A stretch of 64,000 bases of DNA from Ferroplasma sp. (GTDB lineage: Archaea; Thermoplasmatota; Thermoplasmata; Thermoplasmatales; Thermoplasmataceae). Positions 1 through 8,893 of the stretch are shown here, in pieces (within the stretch, counting starts at the first letter, position 1; each line of letters begins with the position of its first letter). The stretch lies in assembly GCF_031200575.1 (NCBI RefSeq), contig NZ_CP133597.1, positions 496,001-560,000 on the forward strand. The letters are read 5' to 3'. The position numbers and the translations under genes were made by a program. Below the pieces are notes generated by a model. It worked only from the letters and a program-made list of their open reading frames with translations. It had not been told where the DNA came from and made no database searches.

Positions 1-82
1 TTGAATAGTTATTGCCTGTACCATGAGCCCCAATACACCAGCTTTCAAGTTCAAATGCATATTCATCATTATTCCTGACCAT
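1..82 (-). CDS. Partial CDS, N-terminus only
   Basis: An open frame on the minus strand starts with ATG at 82 and runs off the left edge of the window. The 27 visible residues begin MVRNNDEYAFELESW and continue with a Gly/His-rich GAHGTGNN stretch. I do not recognise the family from so short a piece. It is separated by 345 bp from the next gene, which lies on the same strand. The codon pattern looks protein-like, but the start is only the first ATG in frame. Confidence 0.45.
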   Translation of the reverse strand, partial: MVRNNDEYAFELESWCIGAHGTGNNYS

Positions 83-427
83 AAATATTAATTCAATCCT
101 TAATATTAAACTTTTCTTATAGTGCCGAATAAATTTAATATAATATACTGAAGTTAGTGCCACATATAAACACTGTAAAATAAACCTTTTATACAAACCA
201 TATATTTTTATTTCCAGTTCATGAACGAATATCGTAATAAGTAGGTAAACTTTACTATCAAAATACGTATCTATTAATGGATGTAGTAATTTAAATTTAT
301 GGTATTTAAATATTGTCATATTATGTCATATTTATATTATAATATGATTAATAATTCATCAATAATATTGTATAAATTCATACAGGCAGCCCGACCTCGA
401 TTAGCATTATATTATTCCATATTCCTT
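83..427. other. AT-rich intergenic region, no gene seen
   Basis: This 345-bp stretch is very AT-rich and has no open frame with credible coding character. It holds several TATA-like runs, such as those near 130-160 and 330-370, which could serve the minus-strand gene that ends the window at position 1. I see no tRNA, hairpin terminator or repeat. Confidence 0.5.
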
Positions 428-1066
428 TTATAATGACTTAAGCTCATTCAGGTAATTTTTCCCCTCTGAAGTTATTGTATATTTAATACCGTTCTTATAT
501 TCCATAACATCCACCATACCCTTCTGTATAAGATTTTCAAGCAATTTTATGGCATACTGGTAATTTAGGTTGCATTTGTATATTATCTTTGTAATATTTA
601 TCCCCTCACTGGAATTGACTGTATCCAGTATTTCCTTGATTATAAATATTTTCTCACGGCGCTGTATTTTTTCATATTTATTCTCAGGTTGCTGTAGTGG
701 CTTTTCCACCTGGCTCGCAGGCACTTCAATTATCTTTGACATATTTGTATGGTTCAGTATTATCTTGTGGCATAGGGTAATATTAAATTTAAGTGATATT
801 TCACGCAATTCCGGGGGAATCACACCTCCATATATTGCAATTTTTCTGGTATACTGATTCCTTGATACATTCTCTGTAAATTCTTTGATTTTCTTTATCT
901 TGCTATCAGAACTTCCCCTGAGCATAACCACTGGAACTTCTTCTCCTGTTTTTATTGAGCGAAGGATTAGGTCCACCTTATATATATCCCCCCTACTGCT
1001 GACTATTCCGTTATACACTTCTTCCCATTCATTGCTGTCAAAAACTATAGTTGAATTCTTTACCAT
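428..1066 (-). CDS. Winged-helix DNA-binding protein
   Basis: 212 aa. The N-terminal ~100 residues are a mixed alpha/beta region, ending in a hydrophobic patch around KFNITLCHKIILNH. A Lys/Gln-rich linker follows at about 115-135. The last ~80 residues look like a winged helix: a helix at IIKEILDTV, a recognition-helix region at INITKIIYKCNLNYQYAIKLLENL, then a wing ending in YTITSEGKNYL. That pattern is typical of the archaeal HTH_45/ArnR-like regulators. The gene is transcribed in the same direction as the signal peptidase gene just upstream (40 bp gap), so it may regulate or be co-transcribed with the surface-protein cluster. The target is unknown. The N-terminal half could be a sensor, but that is inference. 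Confidence 0.6.
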   Translation of the reverse strand: MVKNSTIVFDSNEWEEVYNGIVSSRGDIYKVDLILRSIKTGEEVPVVMLRGSSDSKIKKIKEFTENVSRNQYTRKIAIYGGVIPPELREISLKFNITLCHKIILNHTNMSKIIEVPASQVEKPLQQPENKYEKIQRREKIFIIKEILDTVNSSEGINITKIIYKCNLNYQYAIKLLENLIQKGMVDVMEYKNGIKYTITSEGKNYLNELKSL

Positions 1067-1105
1067 ATTAAACCACTTCTCTTAAATTTTCTACACATAC
1101 CATTG

Positions 1106-2305
1106 TTACCACCTAACATTTTTCGTTTTCCACGTTTTGCTCTTTCTCCCCGGATACAGAAGCATGCCTGCAATCCCTACAAAAACAATTGCCAGTATAA
1201 TCTTTGAATAAATCAAAGTATATCCAAGATATGGAATAGAAAAGAGGACATGCCCCCTAACATCATAGGTCGGCACCGGGTCCGGGTCCTGTGATGGATT
1301 GGCCACACCCTTGGTCCTGAAATACTCATGCCCCCCTATATAGCATATCCTTATCACCTGGTGGGCAAACAAAGTACCATTTTCCCATGGAGCATTGAAT
1401 ACTATTATATCACCAACTTTCACTGAGGATGCTTTTATTGGCCCCACAAAAAGTATGGATCCAGGCTTTATAACAGGATACATGCTCCCTGTTGGATCGC
1501 CTATAACGAAGTAACTATGATCAGAAATTCCCGGCGCTATTGCTATTGATGCTATGCTCACAATAACCACTATAACAATAAGCCACTTTGAGTTCTTAAG
1601 TGCCTTTTTCAAATTGATTCTGTTTCCGGAAAACACGTTTTTGAAATTAAATGAGGATTTCATTATAAAATCTGAGATAAATATAACCAGGGAAAGGGTA
1701 ATCATTTCCCACATAAGATAGTAGTATTTAGAAACATCAATGTTGATAGAAAGTGATGTAAAAACCATGAATATGAAGAGAAAACTGAGAATTCCTGCAA
1801 AATTGAATCCTGATTTATAGAAAATAAACAGCACTGTCAATGCCAGGAAGAATATGAAAATTATGTTGAAAACTGCAATAGAAAATATTGTTTTTGTGTC
1901 AATCAGGACATAATATGGATAATAAAATAATAGGACTGTGGACCCGAATATTAATCCTTCAATGGCAAAATTCTTTATTCCTGATTTTTCAATGCAGAGC
2001 AGTACAAGGTATAATGAAAATGCGGTAATAGCAGAATATGCCAGTGTTGAGGGAAGAACACCAGCATAGAAATGGAAAGTAATTTTATGGAAGGCTATTC
2101 CCGGCTCCAGCAGGAAAATTTCCATAAATATTCCCATGGCTGCCATCTTTACTATATCCATGTTAATGTTCAGCCTTATATTGAAAACCATTGGAAGAAG
2201 AGGAATAAGTGATAGCAACACTGTTATCCATGTATTTTTCAGATAAGCTAAGGATAGCTGGTACACTATTATGTATGCCAGTACAAGTGACAGTATTCTT
2301 TTCAT
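1106..2305 (-). CDS. Signal peptidase I, Sec11/SipW type, with long membrane N-terminus
   Basis: 399 aa. The peptidase domain is at the C-terminus. The nucleophile Ser lies in GDPTGSMYP at about residue 274, and the partner is a His in LFAHQVIRI at about 315, not the Lys of bacterial LepB. This marks the ER/archaeal/SipW subclass. The conserved box GDIIVFNAP and a late DVRGHVLFSIPYLGY region are also present, followed by a final transmembrane helix. The first ~260 residues form many hydrophobic helices absent from ordinary archaeal signal peptidases. The start overlaps the stop of the DUF5305-like gene by 4 bp, so the two are translationally coupled. With the TasA-like secreted protein next door, it probably matures that protein. 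That role is inferred from context. Confidence 0.85.
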   Translation of the reverse strand: MKRILSLVLAYIIVYQLSLAYLKNTWITVLLSLIPLLPMVFNIRLNINMDIVKMAAMGIFMEIFLLEPGIAFHKITFHFYAGVLPSTLAYSAITAFSLYLVLLCIEKSGIKNFAIEGLIFGSTVLLFYYPYYVLIDTKTIFSIAVFNIIFIFFLALTVLFIFYKSGFNFAGILSFLFIFMVFTSLSINIDVSKYYYLMWEMITLSLVIFISDFIMKSSFNFKNVFSGNRINLKKALKNSKWLIVIVVIVSIASIAIAPGISDHSYFVIGDPTGSMYPVIKPGSILFVGPIKASSVKVGDIIVFNAPWENGTLFAHQVIRICYIGGHEYFRTKGVANPSQDPDPVPTYDVRGHVLFSIPYLGYTLIYSKIILAIVFVGIAGMLLYPGRKSKTWKTKNVRW

Positions 2306-3252
2306 TTCTCAACCCCTCTGTAGGAATAGACATAATTTTTGAAATCATGGGACACGAAGAAAAGTGAACTCTTTTTTATATAGAATAATGGTTCATGGTA
2401 GGCATCCGATAATTTAACCAGTTCATCAAATGTATCCACCTTTGTTACAATACCCTTCGGCATTGCTTCCACATCTATTATCCGGTCCCCGAACTCCTGA
2501 AGTTTCAGATCCAGTTTGCTTTTCTTTTTCGGAAAACCAATGTACGTGACAGCCAAGAAAACAAAAAGTATGGCTGATGGAATTATTATTATATATCCAT
2601 ATAAAACCGGCAGGCCTATTATAGGCTTGCTGCCGTAGGCATCTTTTATATCTGCTGTTCCAGTCATGCTGGCCGGGCTGCCATATTTCACCGAATAGTA
2701 ATGGTTTCCCTGGCTTATCAGAAGGTAGGTGCTTGAGGAAATTCCACTTACAGGATCCTGGACAGTTATATTTATGTCAACTGTAGGGCTTGTTCCTGTA
2801 TATCCAAGCTGGCTATCTATTTCAGCCGACTGATTATAAAGGCATGAAAGGTTTAAAGGAATCACCATGCCTGAAATAGTCCGGCTTCCGTTGAATTCCA
2901 GCGTTGAACTGTTTGAGCTGAATAGCTTGGACCATGAAGGGCTTGATGATATTACACCTATGGAATAGTCAATAAATACTGTTTGTTTACTGGAAGACAG
3001 AAAATTTGCGGTTATATATACTGTCATATTTTTCAGCAGTTTTTCATATATAACGGTTGGATTGTAAAGGTGATTAGAACTATACAGGCTATTATTTGTT
3101 ATATTGGCCTCAAGGTTTACCTGCGCGCTTGATATGAAATTGGTTTCAGAGATTTCCCTGCTATGCTCCCTGGGCTCAAGTATAATAAATGAAGAAAAAA
3201 TAATAGCGACTGCCAGAATTATTATAATTGCCAGATGCAGTTTTCTATTCAT
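2302..3252 (-). CDS. DUF5305-like membrane protein
   Basis: 316 aa. The first ~27 residues are a membrane segment (HLAIIIILAVAIIFSSF). An extracellular part of about 190 residues follows, rich in Asn/Ser/Thr and beta-strand pattern with many N-glycosylation sequons. A second transmembrane helix lies near residue 225-245 (YGYIIIIPSAILFVFLAVTYIGF), and the cytoplasmic tail is about 70 residues. This architecture fits the archaeal DUF5305 family, which often accompanies signal peptidases. It is the first gene of a two-gene operon with the signal peptidase and lies divergently from the secreted TasA-like gene, with 209 bp of AT-rich promoter DNA between. It may be an assembly or anchoring partner for the secreted protein; this is inference. 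Confidence 0.6.
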   Translation of the reverse strand: MNRKLHLAIIIILAVAIIFSSFIILEPREHSREISETNFISSAQVNLEANITNNSLYSSNHLYNPTVIYEKLLKNMTVYITANFLSSSKQTVFIDYSIGVISSSPSWSKLFSSNSSTLEFNGSRTISGMVIPLNLSCLYNQSAEIDSQLGYTGTSPTVDINITVQDPVSGISSSTYLLISQGNHYYSVKYGSPASMTGTADIKDAYGSKPIIGLPVLYGYIIIIPSAILFVFLAVTYIGFPKKKSKLDLKLQEFGDRIIDVEAMPKGIVTKVDTFDELVKLSDAYHEPLFYIKKSSLFFVSHDFKNYVYSYRGVEK

Positions 3253-3461
3253 ATAAATTGGATGTATGTAATTAGTTTAATCTTTATTTATTAAAAGTAC
3301 TGAGTTGTGGTATTTATTTAATATTAGTACATTATATACTTATGTATTGTACAAACTATTGTTTTTTATCTATCTTATGGTCTAACTGTTTTAACTAATG
3401 CACCATATTTTAATTTCCTGTTTTATTATTTACAAATGACAGATTTATTTCTGGTGACTAA

Positions 3462-4151
3462 ATGAATAAAAAGTTAGCCGTATTATTGGTAGTGCCAATT
3501 CTCATAGCAATGGGAGGAACATTTGCTTTCTCTGCATTCTCTGGGAGTTCTAGCGTTGCCATTAATGGAACAGCAGGTCATTTGACCTGGGAGAATAATC
3601 TGACCCTAGTCGAAACAAACGCCCAGAATACGCCTTTAACAGCTGTGGGTCCAAACGGGAATGTTTACACAATAGGAGTGTCTGAACCATACTATCATTC
3701 CAGCGGTATGTACAAGCTATACCTTGGAACACAGAGATATGATACAGCTACAAGTGGAAGAGAGTATACAGTAAATGTGACGAACTTCGCTCCTGGTGAA
3801 TATGTCGAGTTTCTGGCAGTTATAACCAATAACGGAACTGTTGGATTTATGGTAGCTCCACACGCGCCAACAATAACAACCTCATCTGACGCAACATACA
3901 ACTCAGCAAATGCATCTATAAACGCAGCACAGGTTTCACAGGGCAGCTTTATGGGCGATCTTGAGAGCTCAACAGGTTACATATACAACGTAACAACTGT
4001 CTCCGGTTTCAACACATCTCTCAGTCCAGAGGGAAGTGCTGTAATGGAGATATGGGTTGGACTTGGCAACAGTGATGGACATGATGTAAATCACTACCAG
4101 GGATCAGACTTCTCACTGAACATAGACCTTAGCATTGTATCAGACCCGTAA
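3462..4151 (+). CDS. Secreted TasA/camelysin-like protein
   Basis: 229 aa with a clear signal peptide (MNKKLAVLLVVPILIAMGG, then TFAFSAFSGSSS). In TasA/CalY proteins the same region reads as a short hydrophobic stretch, then a T(Y/F)A-F-S motif. The mature part is beta-rich, Asn/Thr/Gly-rich and has no cysteine. There is no C-terminal anchor, so the protein is released or polymerises. A ribosome-binding site GGTGA precedes the ATG by 5 bases. It is divergent from a SipW-type signal peptidase and a DUF5305-like gene, the partners expected for a TasA-type fibre. Archaeal bundling pili are built from TasA-like subunits by donor-strand exchange. Sequence identity to TasA cannot be measured here, so the family call is tentative. 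Confidence 0.5.
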   Translation: MNKKLAVLLVVPILIAMGGTFAFSAFSGSSSVAINGTAGHLTWENNLTLVETNAQNTPLTAVGPNGNVYTIGVSEPYYHSSGMYKLYLGTQRYDTATSGREYTVNVTNFAPGEYVEFLAVITNNGTVGFMVAPHAPTITTSSDATYNSANASINAAQVSQGSFMGDLESSTGYIYNVTTVSGFNTSLSPEGSAVMEIWVGLGNSDGHDVNHYQGSDFSLNIDLSIVSDP

Positions 4152-4367
4152 AAATAATTTTATTTTTTTATTTTTAAATTAAGTTTTATTTATAAATGTA
4201 TTTTAAACGTTTATTCATTTTATTCTCTGGAATACTAAGGTATTTTGCATGCCGGCTCATTATGTTAGTCAGTTAAACAGTAGATTTATCGCATATGAAA
4301 AATCGAATAAAAACGCAAGTATGGTATTTCACTTATTTGTTATAACGGATTTAAATACTTATTAATG

Positions 4368-4441
4368 CGCCCGCGCCGGGATTTGAACCCGAATCTAAGG
4401 CTCCGCAGGCCTTCAGGATATCCAAATTACCCCACACGGGC
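4368..4441 (-). tRNA. tRNA-Arg (GCG)
   Basis: On the minus strand the sequence folds into a full cloverleaf of 74 nt. The acceptor stem pairs GCCCGTG with CGCGGGC (one G-U pair). The anticodon arm is AAGGC-CTGCGGA-GCCTT, giving anticodon GCG. The T arm contains GGTTCAAATCC. No intron is present and CCA is not encoded. Confidence 0.93.
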
Positions 4442-4787
4442 TTTTTAGTATGGCTTATACATATTTTAACTTTATAATTTTTTGATTATATGGGCTAACA
4501 ATATGTAATAAAAGAATCAAATTTTAAACAGACTTTCAGAACCACATTCCAGCACGTTTTGTGATATATTTATTAACTGATTATTTATCTTAATCCTTTC
4601 AGCACAGCCATTCTAAATCCTAATCCACTTTGAAATTGTACTAAAATAACTGGAACCTGAAAATGAAGTATGATGGGTAAAATTGATTTATCGCAGTAAA
4701 ATAAAAGGAATATTATCATCATGCCATTCTTTTAAGATCAGAGTAAAATTTGAATATAACTAAAATGTATCATGGTTACAAATAAAA
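4442..4787. other. Intergenic region between tRNA-Arg and ThDP enzyme
   Basis: This 346-bp AT-rich stretch lies upstream of tRNA-Arg and downstream of the ThDP enzyme gene. It should hold the tRNA promoter near its left edge, where TTATACATATTTT is a plausible TATA region. I see no open frame, repeat or RNA gene. Confidence 0.5.
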
Positions 4788-6533
4788 TTAACTTCCCCTG
4801 AATTTCGGCAGCATAATATCAATAAGTGATGGATTTCCATTAACAGCACCAGTTATAGATTTTTTAAATGCAGTTCTTAATTCCGTAAGGTCCCTTACTA
4901 TGTAGGAATCCACATTAAATGCCTTAGCCATGGTAGCAAAATCAATCCGGGGATTATCAATATCTATAAATTGCATATCCTTCGAATTTTTAATATATTT
5001 CTCTGTCGTGTTTTCAAAGTATGGCCATTCTATAGCCCATGATCCATTATTCAAAATAATGTATATTACACCAAGGCCATAATGTTTCACACTCCACAGT
5101 GCAGACGTAATATTGCCGAATATCGCATCCCCATCTCCTGTAATGCACACTACCGGTTTATAATCCATTATTCCGGAAAGGTAATTATCCTCATTTCTGG
5201 CCAGAAATGTGCCATAGGCCATGCCCACCGGAGACCCCAAATGACCGCTTGGATTACTGAAAAACGTTCCCGGGGTGTCGAGGTTTATCTGCTGGTTCAA
5301 TCCATTGTAGGATTTGATACTTCCATTTACCAGTGCCATTCCTTCCTGCCATTCCTCATTGAGCACATATCCAATGGAATTGTCAGTGAGTAATCCTTTT
5401 TTGATATCCCTGGCCGCCATATTCTGTATCTCTTTCATTAATTTTTCATGCTTTTCAATAACAGAAGCCCTGCGATTTTCAATTATCTCATTTTCCCTGT
5501 GGCTAATTTCTGTTTTTTTCATTACTAGATCCAGTGTTGGGCCAAGATCACATTCTATGTCAATGGAATTGAATAAATTGGATGAGCCATAATCACCGCC
5601 ACTGTATATGTCCCTGCGCCTTACAAACTCAGTGGAAAAATCTATAATATCCCTATCCACTGGAAATGAATTCCCTGGGAGTATTCCAAATTCGAAAAGT
5701 AGCAGTAGGTCATCATTTTCTGTTTCAGGTACATACATTCTTGGAACAAAACCCAGGTGCATGTGATTATTAAGTGGAAAGCTCATGAAATAGCGGCGTT
5801 CCTTAACACCCATCCCAAACCTGTCAGCGAATTTAACCATTGTATTCACATAGTTCATATTTCTCCCTGCATGGGAAACAAAGATTTCTGGATTACTTGA
5901 TGAAAGTATTTTATCCCCTATAATCTTAATAGTATCATTATCCGGCAACCTTCTATTATAATAAAATTTCTTTGTTCTTATTGCCATCCCATCATAGGGC
6001 TTCTGCATGAGGTCATGCCTCAATGTGAGGAATGATATTCCCTTAGGTTCTAGCTGTGTTATAAAAAAAGCCTTGGAAAGGTCTTCCTCCATCATTTCCT
6101 CTGATTGTGAATTATTGGACCATTTGACCCATGGCTCAATGATATCAAGGTGTTTTGAAGAATAATGGCTTGTGGGGTCATTCAGAAGGTGAGTTCCTGG
6201 AATATCCCTTGATGCCAGCACCAGTAGTGGGGCCATATTTAGGTATGATGAATATAATGCTCCTATGGAATTCTGGGTGCCCACTATTCTATCCACTAGG
6301 GCAATTCCGGTTCTGTTCTTTGCCAGTGCATAACCTTCAGCCGAGCTTACTGCAGTAAATTCATGCAGTGCCTGTATCCATTTAATGCCCTTTTCGACAG
6401 ATATTGCATCCTGAATCTCGGCCATTCCTGCGCCGGTTGTCCCGAAGATAAAATTGTTCCCATAGAGTTTCAGGGATTTTATTAATACCTGTGCAAGTGT
6501 TTTGATTTTATAATTTTCTTCCATCAAAATCAA
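4788..6533 (-). CDS. Thiamine-diphosphate-dependent enzyme, acetolactate synthase-like
   Basis: 581 aa, the usual length for this superfamily. The N-terminal PYR domain is recognisable: YGNNFIFGTTGAGMAEI, then HEFTAVSSAEGYALAKNRTGIALV, which carries the conserved Glu that activates ThDP. A central domain follows. The C-terminal PP domain has the ThDP/Mg motif starting GDGDAIFGN and ending ~30 residues later in ILNN. The substrate is not clear: the family includes acetolactate synthase, benzoylformate decarboxylase and 2-hydroxyacyl-CoA lyase. It stands alone with no regulatory subunit nearby, which argues against a standard IlvB. The first residues could start at the second Met (MEENYK). Confidence 0.8.
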   Translation of the reverse strand: MILMEENYKIKTLAQVLIKSLKLYGNNFIFGTTGAGMAEIQDAISVEKGIKWIQALHEFTAVSSAEGYALAKNRTGIALVDRIVGTQNSIGALYSSYLNMAPLLVLASRDIPGTHLLNDPTSHYSSKHLDIIEPWVKWSNNSQSEEMMEEDLSKAFFITQLEPKGISFLTLRHDLMQKPYDGMAIRTKKFYYNRRLPDNDTIKIIGDKILSSSNPEIFVSHAGRNMNYVNTMVKFADRFGMGVKERRYFMSFPLNNHMHLGFVPRMYVPETENDDLLLLFEFGILPGNSFPVDRDIIDFSTEFVRRRDIYSGGDYGSSNLFNSIDIECDLGPTLDLVMKKTEISHRENEIIENRRASVIEKHEKLMKEIQNMAARDIKKGLLTDNSIGYVLNEEWQEGMALVNGSIKSYNGLNQQINLDTPGTFFSNPSGHLGSPVGMAYGTFLARNEDNYLSGIMDYKPVVCITGDGDAIFGNITSALWSVKHYGLGVIYIILNNGSWAIEWPYFENTTEKYIKNSKDMQFIDIDNPRIDFATMAKAFNVDSYIVRDLTELRTAFKKSITGAVNGNPSLIDIMLPKFRGS

Positions 6534-6626
6534 TCATATTTATGAATTTAAGCCTTTGTGATGAATTTTTGCCAGATTTAAAATATTAATTTCCATATTA
6601 GATACCGGGACAAATAATCAATATGA

Positions 6627-6711
6627 TGCAAGGGACGGGATTTGAACCCGCGAACTCCTTCGAGATAGAATCTTAAGTCCTACACCTTTGGCCAAGCTTA
6701 GTTACCCTTGC
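6627..6711 (-). tRNA. tRNA-Leu (TAA)
   Basis: 85 nt on the minus strand with a long variable arm, as expected for a type II tRNA. The acceptor stem GCAAGGG pairs with CCCTTGC. The anticodon arm is TAGGA-CTTAAGA-TTCTA, giving anticodon TAA. The T arm has GGTTCAAATCC. No intron and no encoded CCA. Confidence 0.93.
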
Positions 6712-6798
6712 ATTCCGGTAATATGTTTTTAATTAATAAGTTTTTTTAAGTATGCGCACTGATAGTATAATATTTATAAGATATATTACTAAGATATT

Positions 6799-7053
6799 AT
6801 GGACGAAGAAAATAATAATGCTGTTATGGGGTTTAAGCTGGACGAAGAGCCTAAGTGGATACGTGTATCCCTTGAGGATGGCACGGTGCTGGAAATTAAA
6901 ACGGAAATTATGTCTATAATGAAAGTTGGAAATGACCCGAATACAGGGCTTCCACAGTATAGCATAAATGCTGCTCCCATGATCAGGATGATGAAGGTTC
7001 CACGGGAATCAGTAAAAAAGAGAACAGAATCAGATAAGGGACTGTACAGATAG
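6799..7053 (+). CDS. Small hypothetical protein
   Basis: 84 aa with no recognised family. The sequence is acidic at the start, then has a beta-rich core (KWIRVSLEDGTVLEIKTEIMSIMKVG) and a Met-rich middle (NAAPMIRMMKVP). No membrane segment, signal or metal-binding motif. A TATA-like box (AATATTTATAAG) lies about 26 bp before the ATG, which fits a leaderless transcript. It is followed by an Lrp-type regulator after 50 bp. A conserved small protein of the order is likely, but I cannot assign a role. Confidence 0.6.
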   Translation: MDEENNNAVMGFKLDEEPKWIRVSLEDGTVLEIKTEIMSIMKVGNDPNTGLPQYSINAAPMIRMMKVPRESVKKRTESDKGLYR

Positions 7054-7102
7054 AAAAATATTCGTACAAATAAATTTAAATTATCTGCTGAAATAGAGTA
7101 AA

Positions 7103-7492
7103 ATGGATGAAATGGATTATAGAATTCTGGAGTTATTACGTGAAAATTCAAGAGAAAAAAATATGGAAATAGCAAGAAAATTGAACGTTTCCGAGGGAAC
7201 AATACGGAAGCGCATACTCAATATGGTAGACTCTGGGATAATCCAGAAATTCACTGTTGAAACCGCCATTTCCATAGAGGGGATTGTTTTAATAAAACTT
7301 GATTCAAGAAGGGCGTCAGCAACCATAAAACTTCTTAAAAATATTTACCGGGATGTTTATGAATTTTCTGGCAGAATAGATGTTGCAGTGAGAATAATCA
7401 AAAGTACTATAGATGAACTGAACATGGAGGTTGATAAAATCAGGGAAATCAGTGGTGTAATAAACACTGATACAATGGTAAGACTTAAATGA
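7103..7492 (+). CDS. Lrp/AsnC family transcription regulator
   Basis: 129 aa. The N-terminal helix-turn-helix is typical: MDYRILELLRENSREKNMEIARKLNVSEGTIRKRILNMVDSGIIQKFT. The C-terminal RAM-like alpha/beta domain is short and reads VLIKLDSRRASATIKLLKNI and then VYEFSGRIDVAVRII. It probably binds DNA as a dimer or octamer and responds to an amino acid or other small ligand. The gene sits just before Alba and within 60 bp of it on the same strand, so the two may share control. Start chosen at the ATG that gives MDEMDYRILELL. Confidence 0.85.
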   Translation: MDEMDYRILELLRENSREKNMEIARKLNVSEGTIRKRILNMVDSGIIQKFTVETAISIEGIVLIKLDSRRASATIKLLKNIYRDVYEFSGRIDVAVRIIKSTIDELNMEVDKIREISGVINTDTMVRLK

Positions 7493-7546
7493 AAAGTTAA
7501 CGATATTATTATATATTCTGAATAAATGTACAGTTGGGTAATTTAC

Positions 7547-7819
7547 ATGTCTGAAGAAAACATAATCTTTGTGGGGAAAAAACCAACTATGAACTATGTA
7601 CTTGCTATTGTGACTCAGTTCAACAACTCTGATATAAGCAGAATAGTAATAAAAGCCAGAGGAAAGGCTATAAGCAAGGCCGTGGATATTGCAGAAATCA
7701 CTAAACACAAGTTTATCCAGACAGCCAGATATGAAAGCATAAAACTCGATACTGAAACTCTAGAAGGAGAAAATGGTCCTTCCAATGTTTCATCCATAGA
7801 AATAGTAATTGCAAAATAA
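7547..7819 (+). CDS. albA: DNA/RNA-binding protein Alba
   Basis: About 90 aa when started at MSEENIIFVGKKPTMNYVLA. An upstream in-frame ATG at 7526 would add seven residues that Alba proteins lack. The family signature is clear: VGKKPTMNYVLA at the start, IVIKARGKAISKAVDIAEI in the middle with the Lys-rich binding loop, and a final strand VSSIEIVIAK. Alba dimers coat chromosomal DNA and also bind RNA. The gene lies between an Lrp-type regulator and the prenyl synthase. Confidence 0.93.
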   Translation: MSEENIIFVGKKPTMNYVLAIVTQFNNSDISRIVIKARGKAISKAVDIAEITKHKFIQTARYESIKLDTETLEGENGPSNVSSIEIVIAK

Positions 7820-7900
7820 TGCTTTTTATATTGCATAAAAAAAATTTCTACAAAACCTTAAATCATAATTTTCAATACATAATTATAATTTGGTGTTTCA

Positions 7901-8893
7901 ATGAAAAATTTCTATGAATGGCAGTATGGTCTCCGGGATAAGATTAATGAAGTTAATTCAAGGCTTCTGAAATCTATAGAAACGGACCAGAAATATTTGT
8001 TTGATATGGCAAAATATACCATAGATGCCGGAGGTAAAAGATTTAGGCCACTTCTAACGATACTGTCATATGAAATATCCTGCAGCGAACCCTATGATAA
8101 AATTCTTGACCTTGCAGCAGGTTATGAATTGATACATACTGCGAGCCTCATACATGATGACATAATAGATAAATCAAAATACAGGCGCGGTAGGGAAACA
8201 CTTTATTCCCGTGATGGAGTGGACAATGCCATAGTAGTTGGGGATTACCTTTTCGCAAAGGCCTACGAGCTTGGTTCCAGATATGGAAAGGAGGTTTCAA
8301 AGGTAATGGCGGATGGTTCATCACATCTTGCAGAGGGCCAGATTATAGAGGCATTGAATATAGGAAATCTGTCACTTGACATTGAAACGTACAATAACAT
8401 TATTAAAAATAAGACAGCATACTTTTTTTCTGCATGTGCAGAGGGCGCCACAATGGCTGCCGGTGCTGACAAAACAGTAAGACAGAAATTAAGTGATTTT
8501 GCATTTAATATGGGCATGGCATTTCAGATAACAGATGATATACTTGATATAGTCGGCAATGAACAGGAAATGGGGAAACCGACAATGGTTGACCTTAACC
8601 ATGATGTTGTAACGCTTCCTATTATACATGCACTTTCAAATGCTAACTCCATGGATAAAAAAATGCTGGTAGGCATACTGAAAGGAGAATACAATGGTCC
8701 AGATTATAAGGAAAAATTCAGGGAAATCCTTTTTAAAACAGGTTCTCTGGAATATGCTTTCAAAATAGCCAAGGATTATATCCTTAAGTCAGTTGCGAAT
8801 TTGAATGGCATAGGAAGATCTGATGATCTGGGCCTGCTTATGGACCTGGCACTTATTGTGGTGGACAGAATTAATGAATCAGGGGTAATATAA
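7901..8893 (+). CDS. Geranylgeranyl/polyprenyl diphosphate synthase
   Basis: 330 aa, a complete trans-prenyltransferase. The first Asp-rich motif is LIHDDIID (about residue 85), followed by RRG, and the second is FQITDDILDI (about residue 210). The GGKRFRP box lies near residue 45. It makes C20 or longer isoprenoid diphosphates for archaeal ether lipids and quinones. The residues just before the first motif (ELIHTASLIHDD) contain small side chains, which tend to allow chains of C20 or more, but product length cannot be fixed by eye. The stop overlaps the start of the ArsA/Get3 gene by 1 bp, so the two are co-transcribed. Confidence 0.93.
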   Translation: MKNFYEWQYGLRDKINEVNSRLLKSIETDQKYLFDMAKYTIDAGGKRFRPLLTILSYEISCSEPYDKILDLAAGYELIHTASLIHDDIIDKSKYRRGRETLYSRDGVDNAIVVGDYLFAKAYELGSRYGKEVSKVMADGSSHLAEGQIIEALNIGNLSLDIETYNNIIKNKTAYFFSACAEGATMAAGADKTVRQKLSDFAFNMGMAFQITDDILDIVGNEQEMGKPTMVDLNHDVVTLPIIHALSNANSMDKKMLVGILKGEYNGPDYKEKFREILFKTGSLEYAFKIAKDYILKSVANLNGIGRSDDLGLLMDLALIVVDRINESGVI

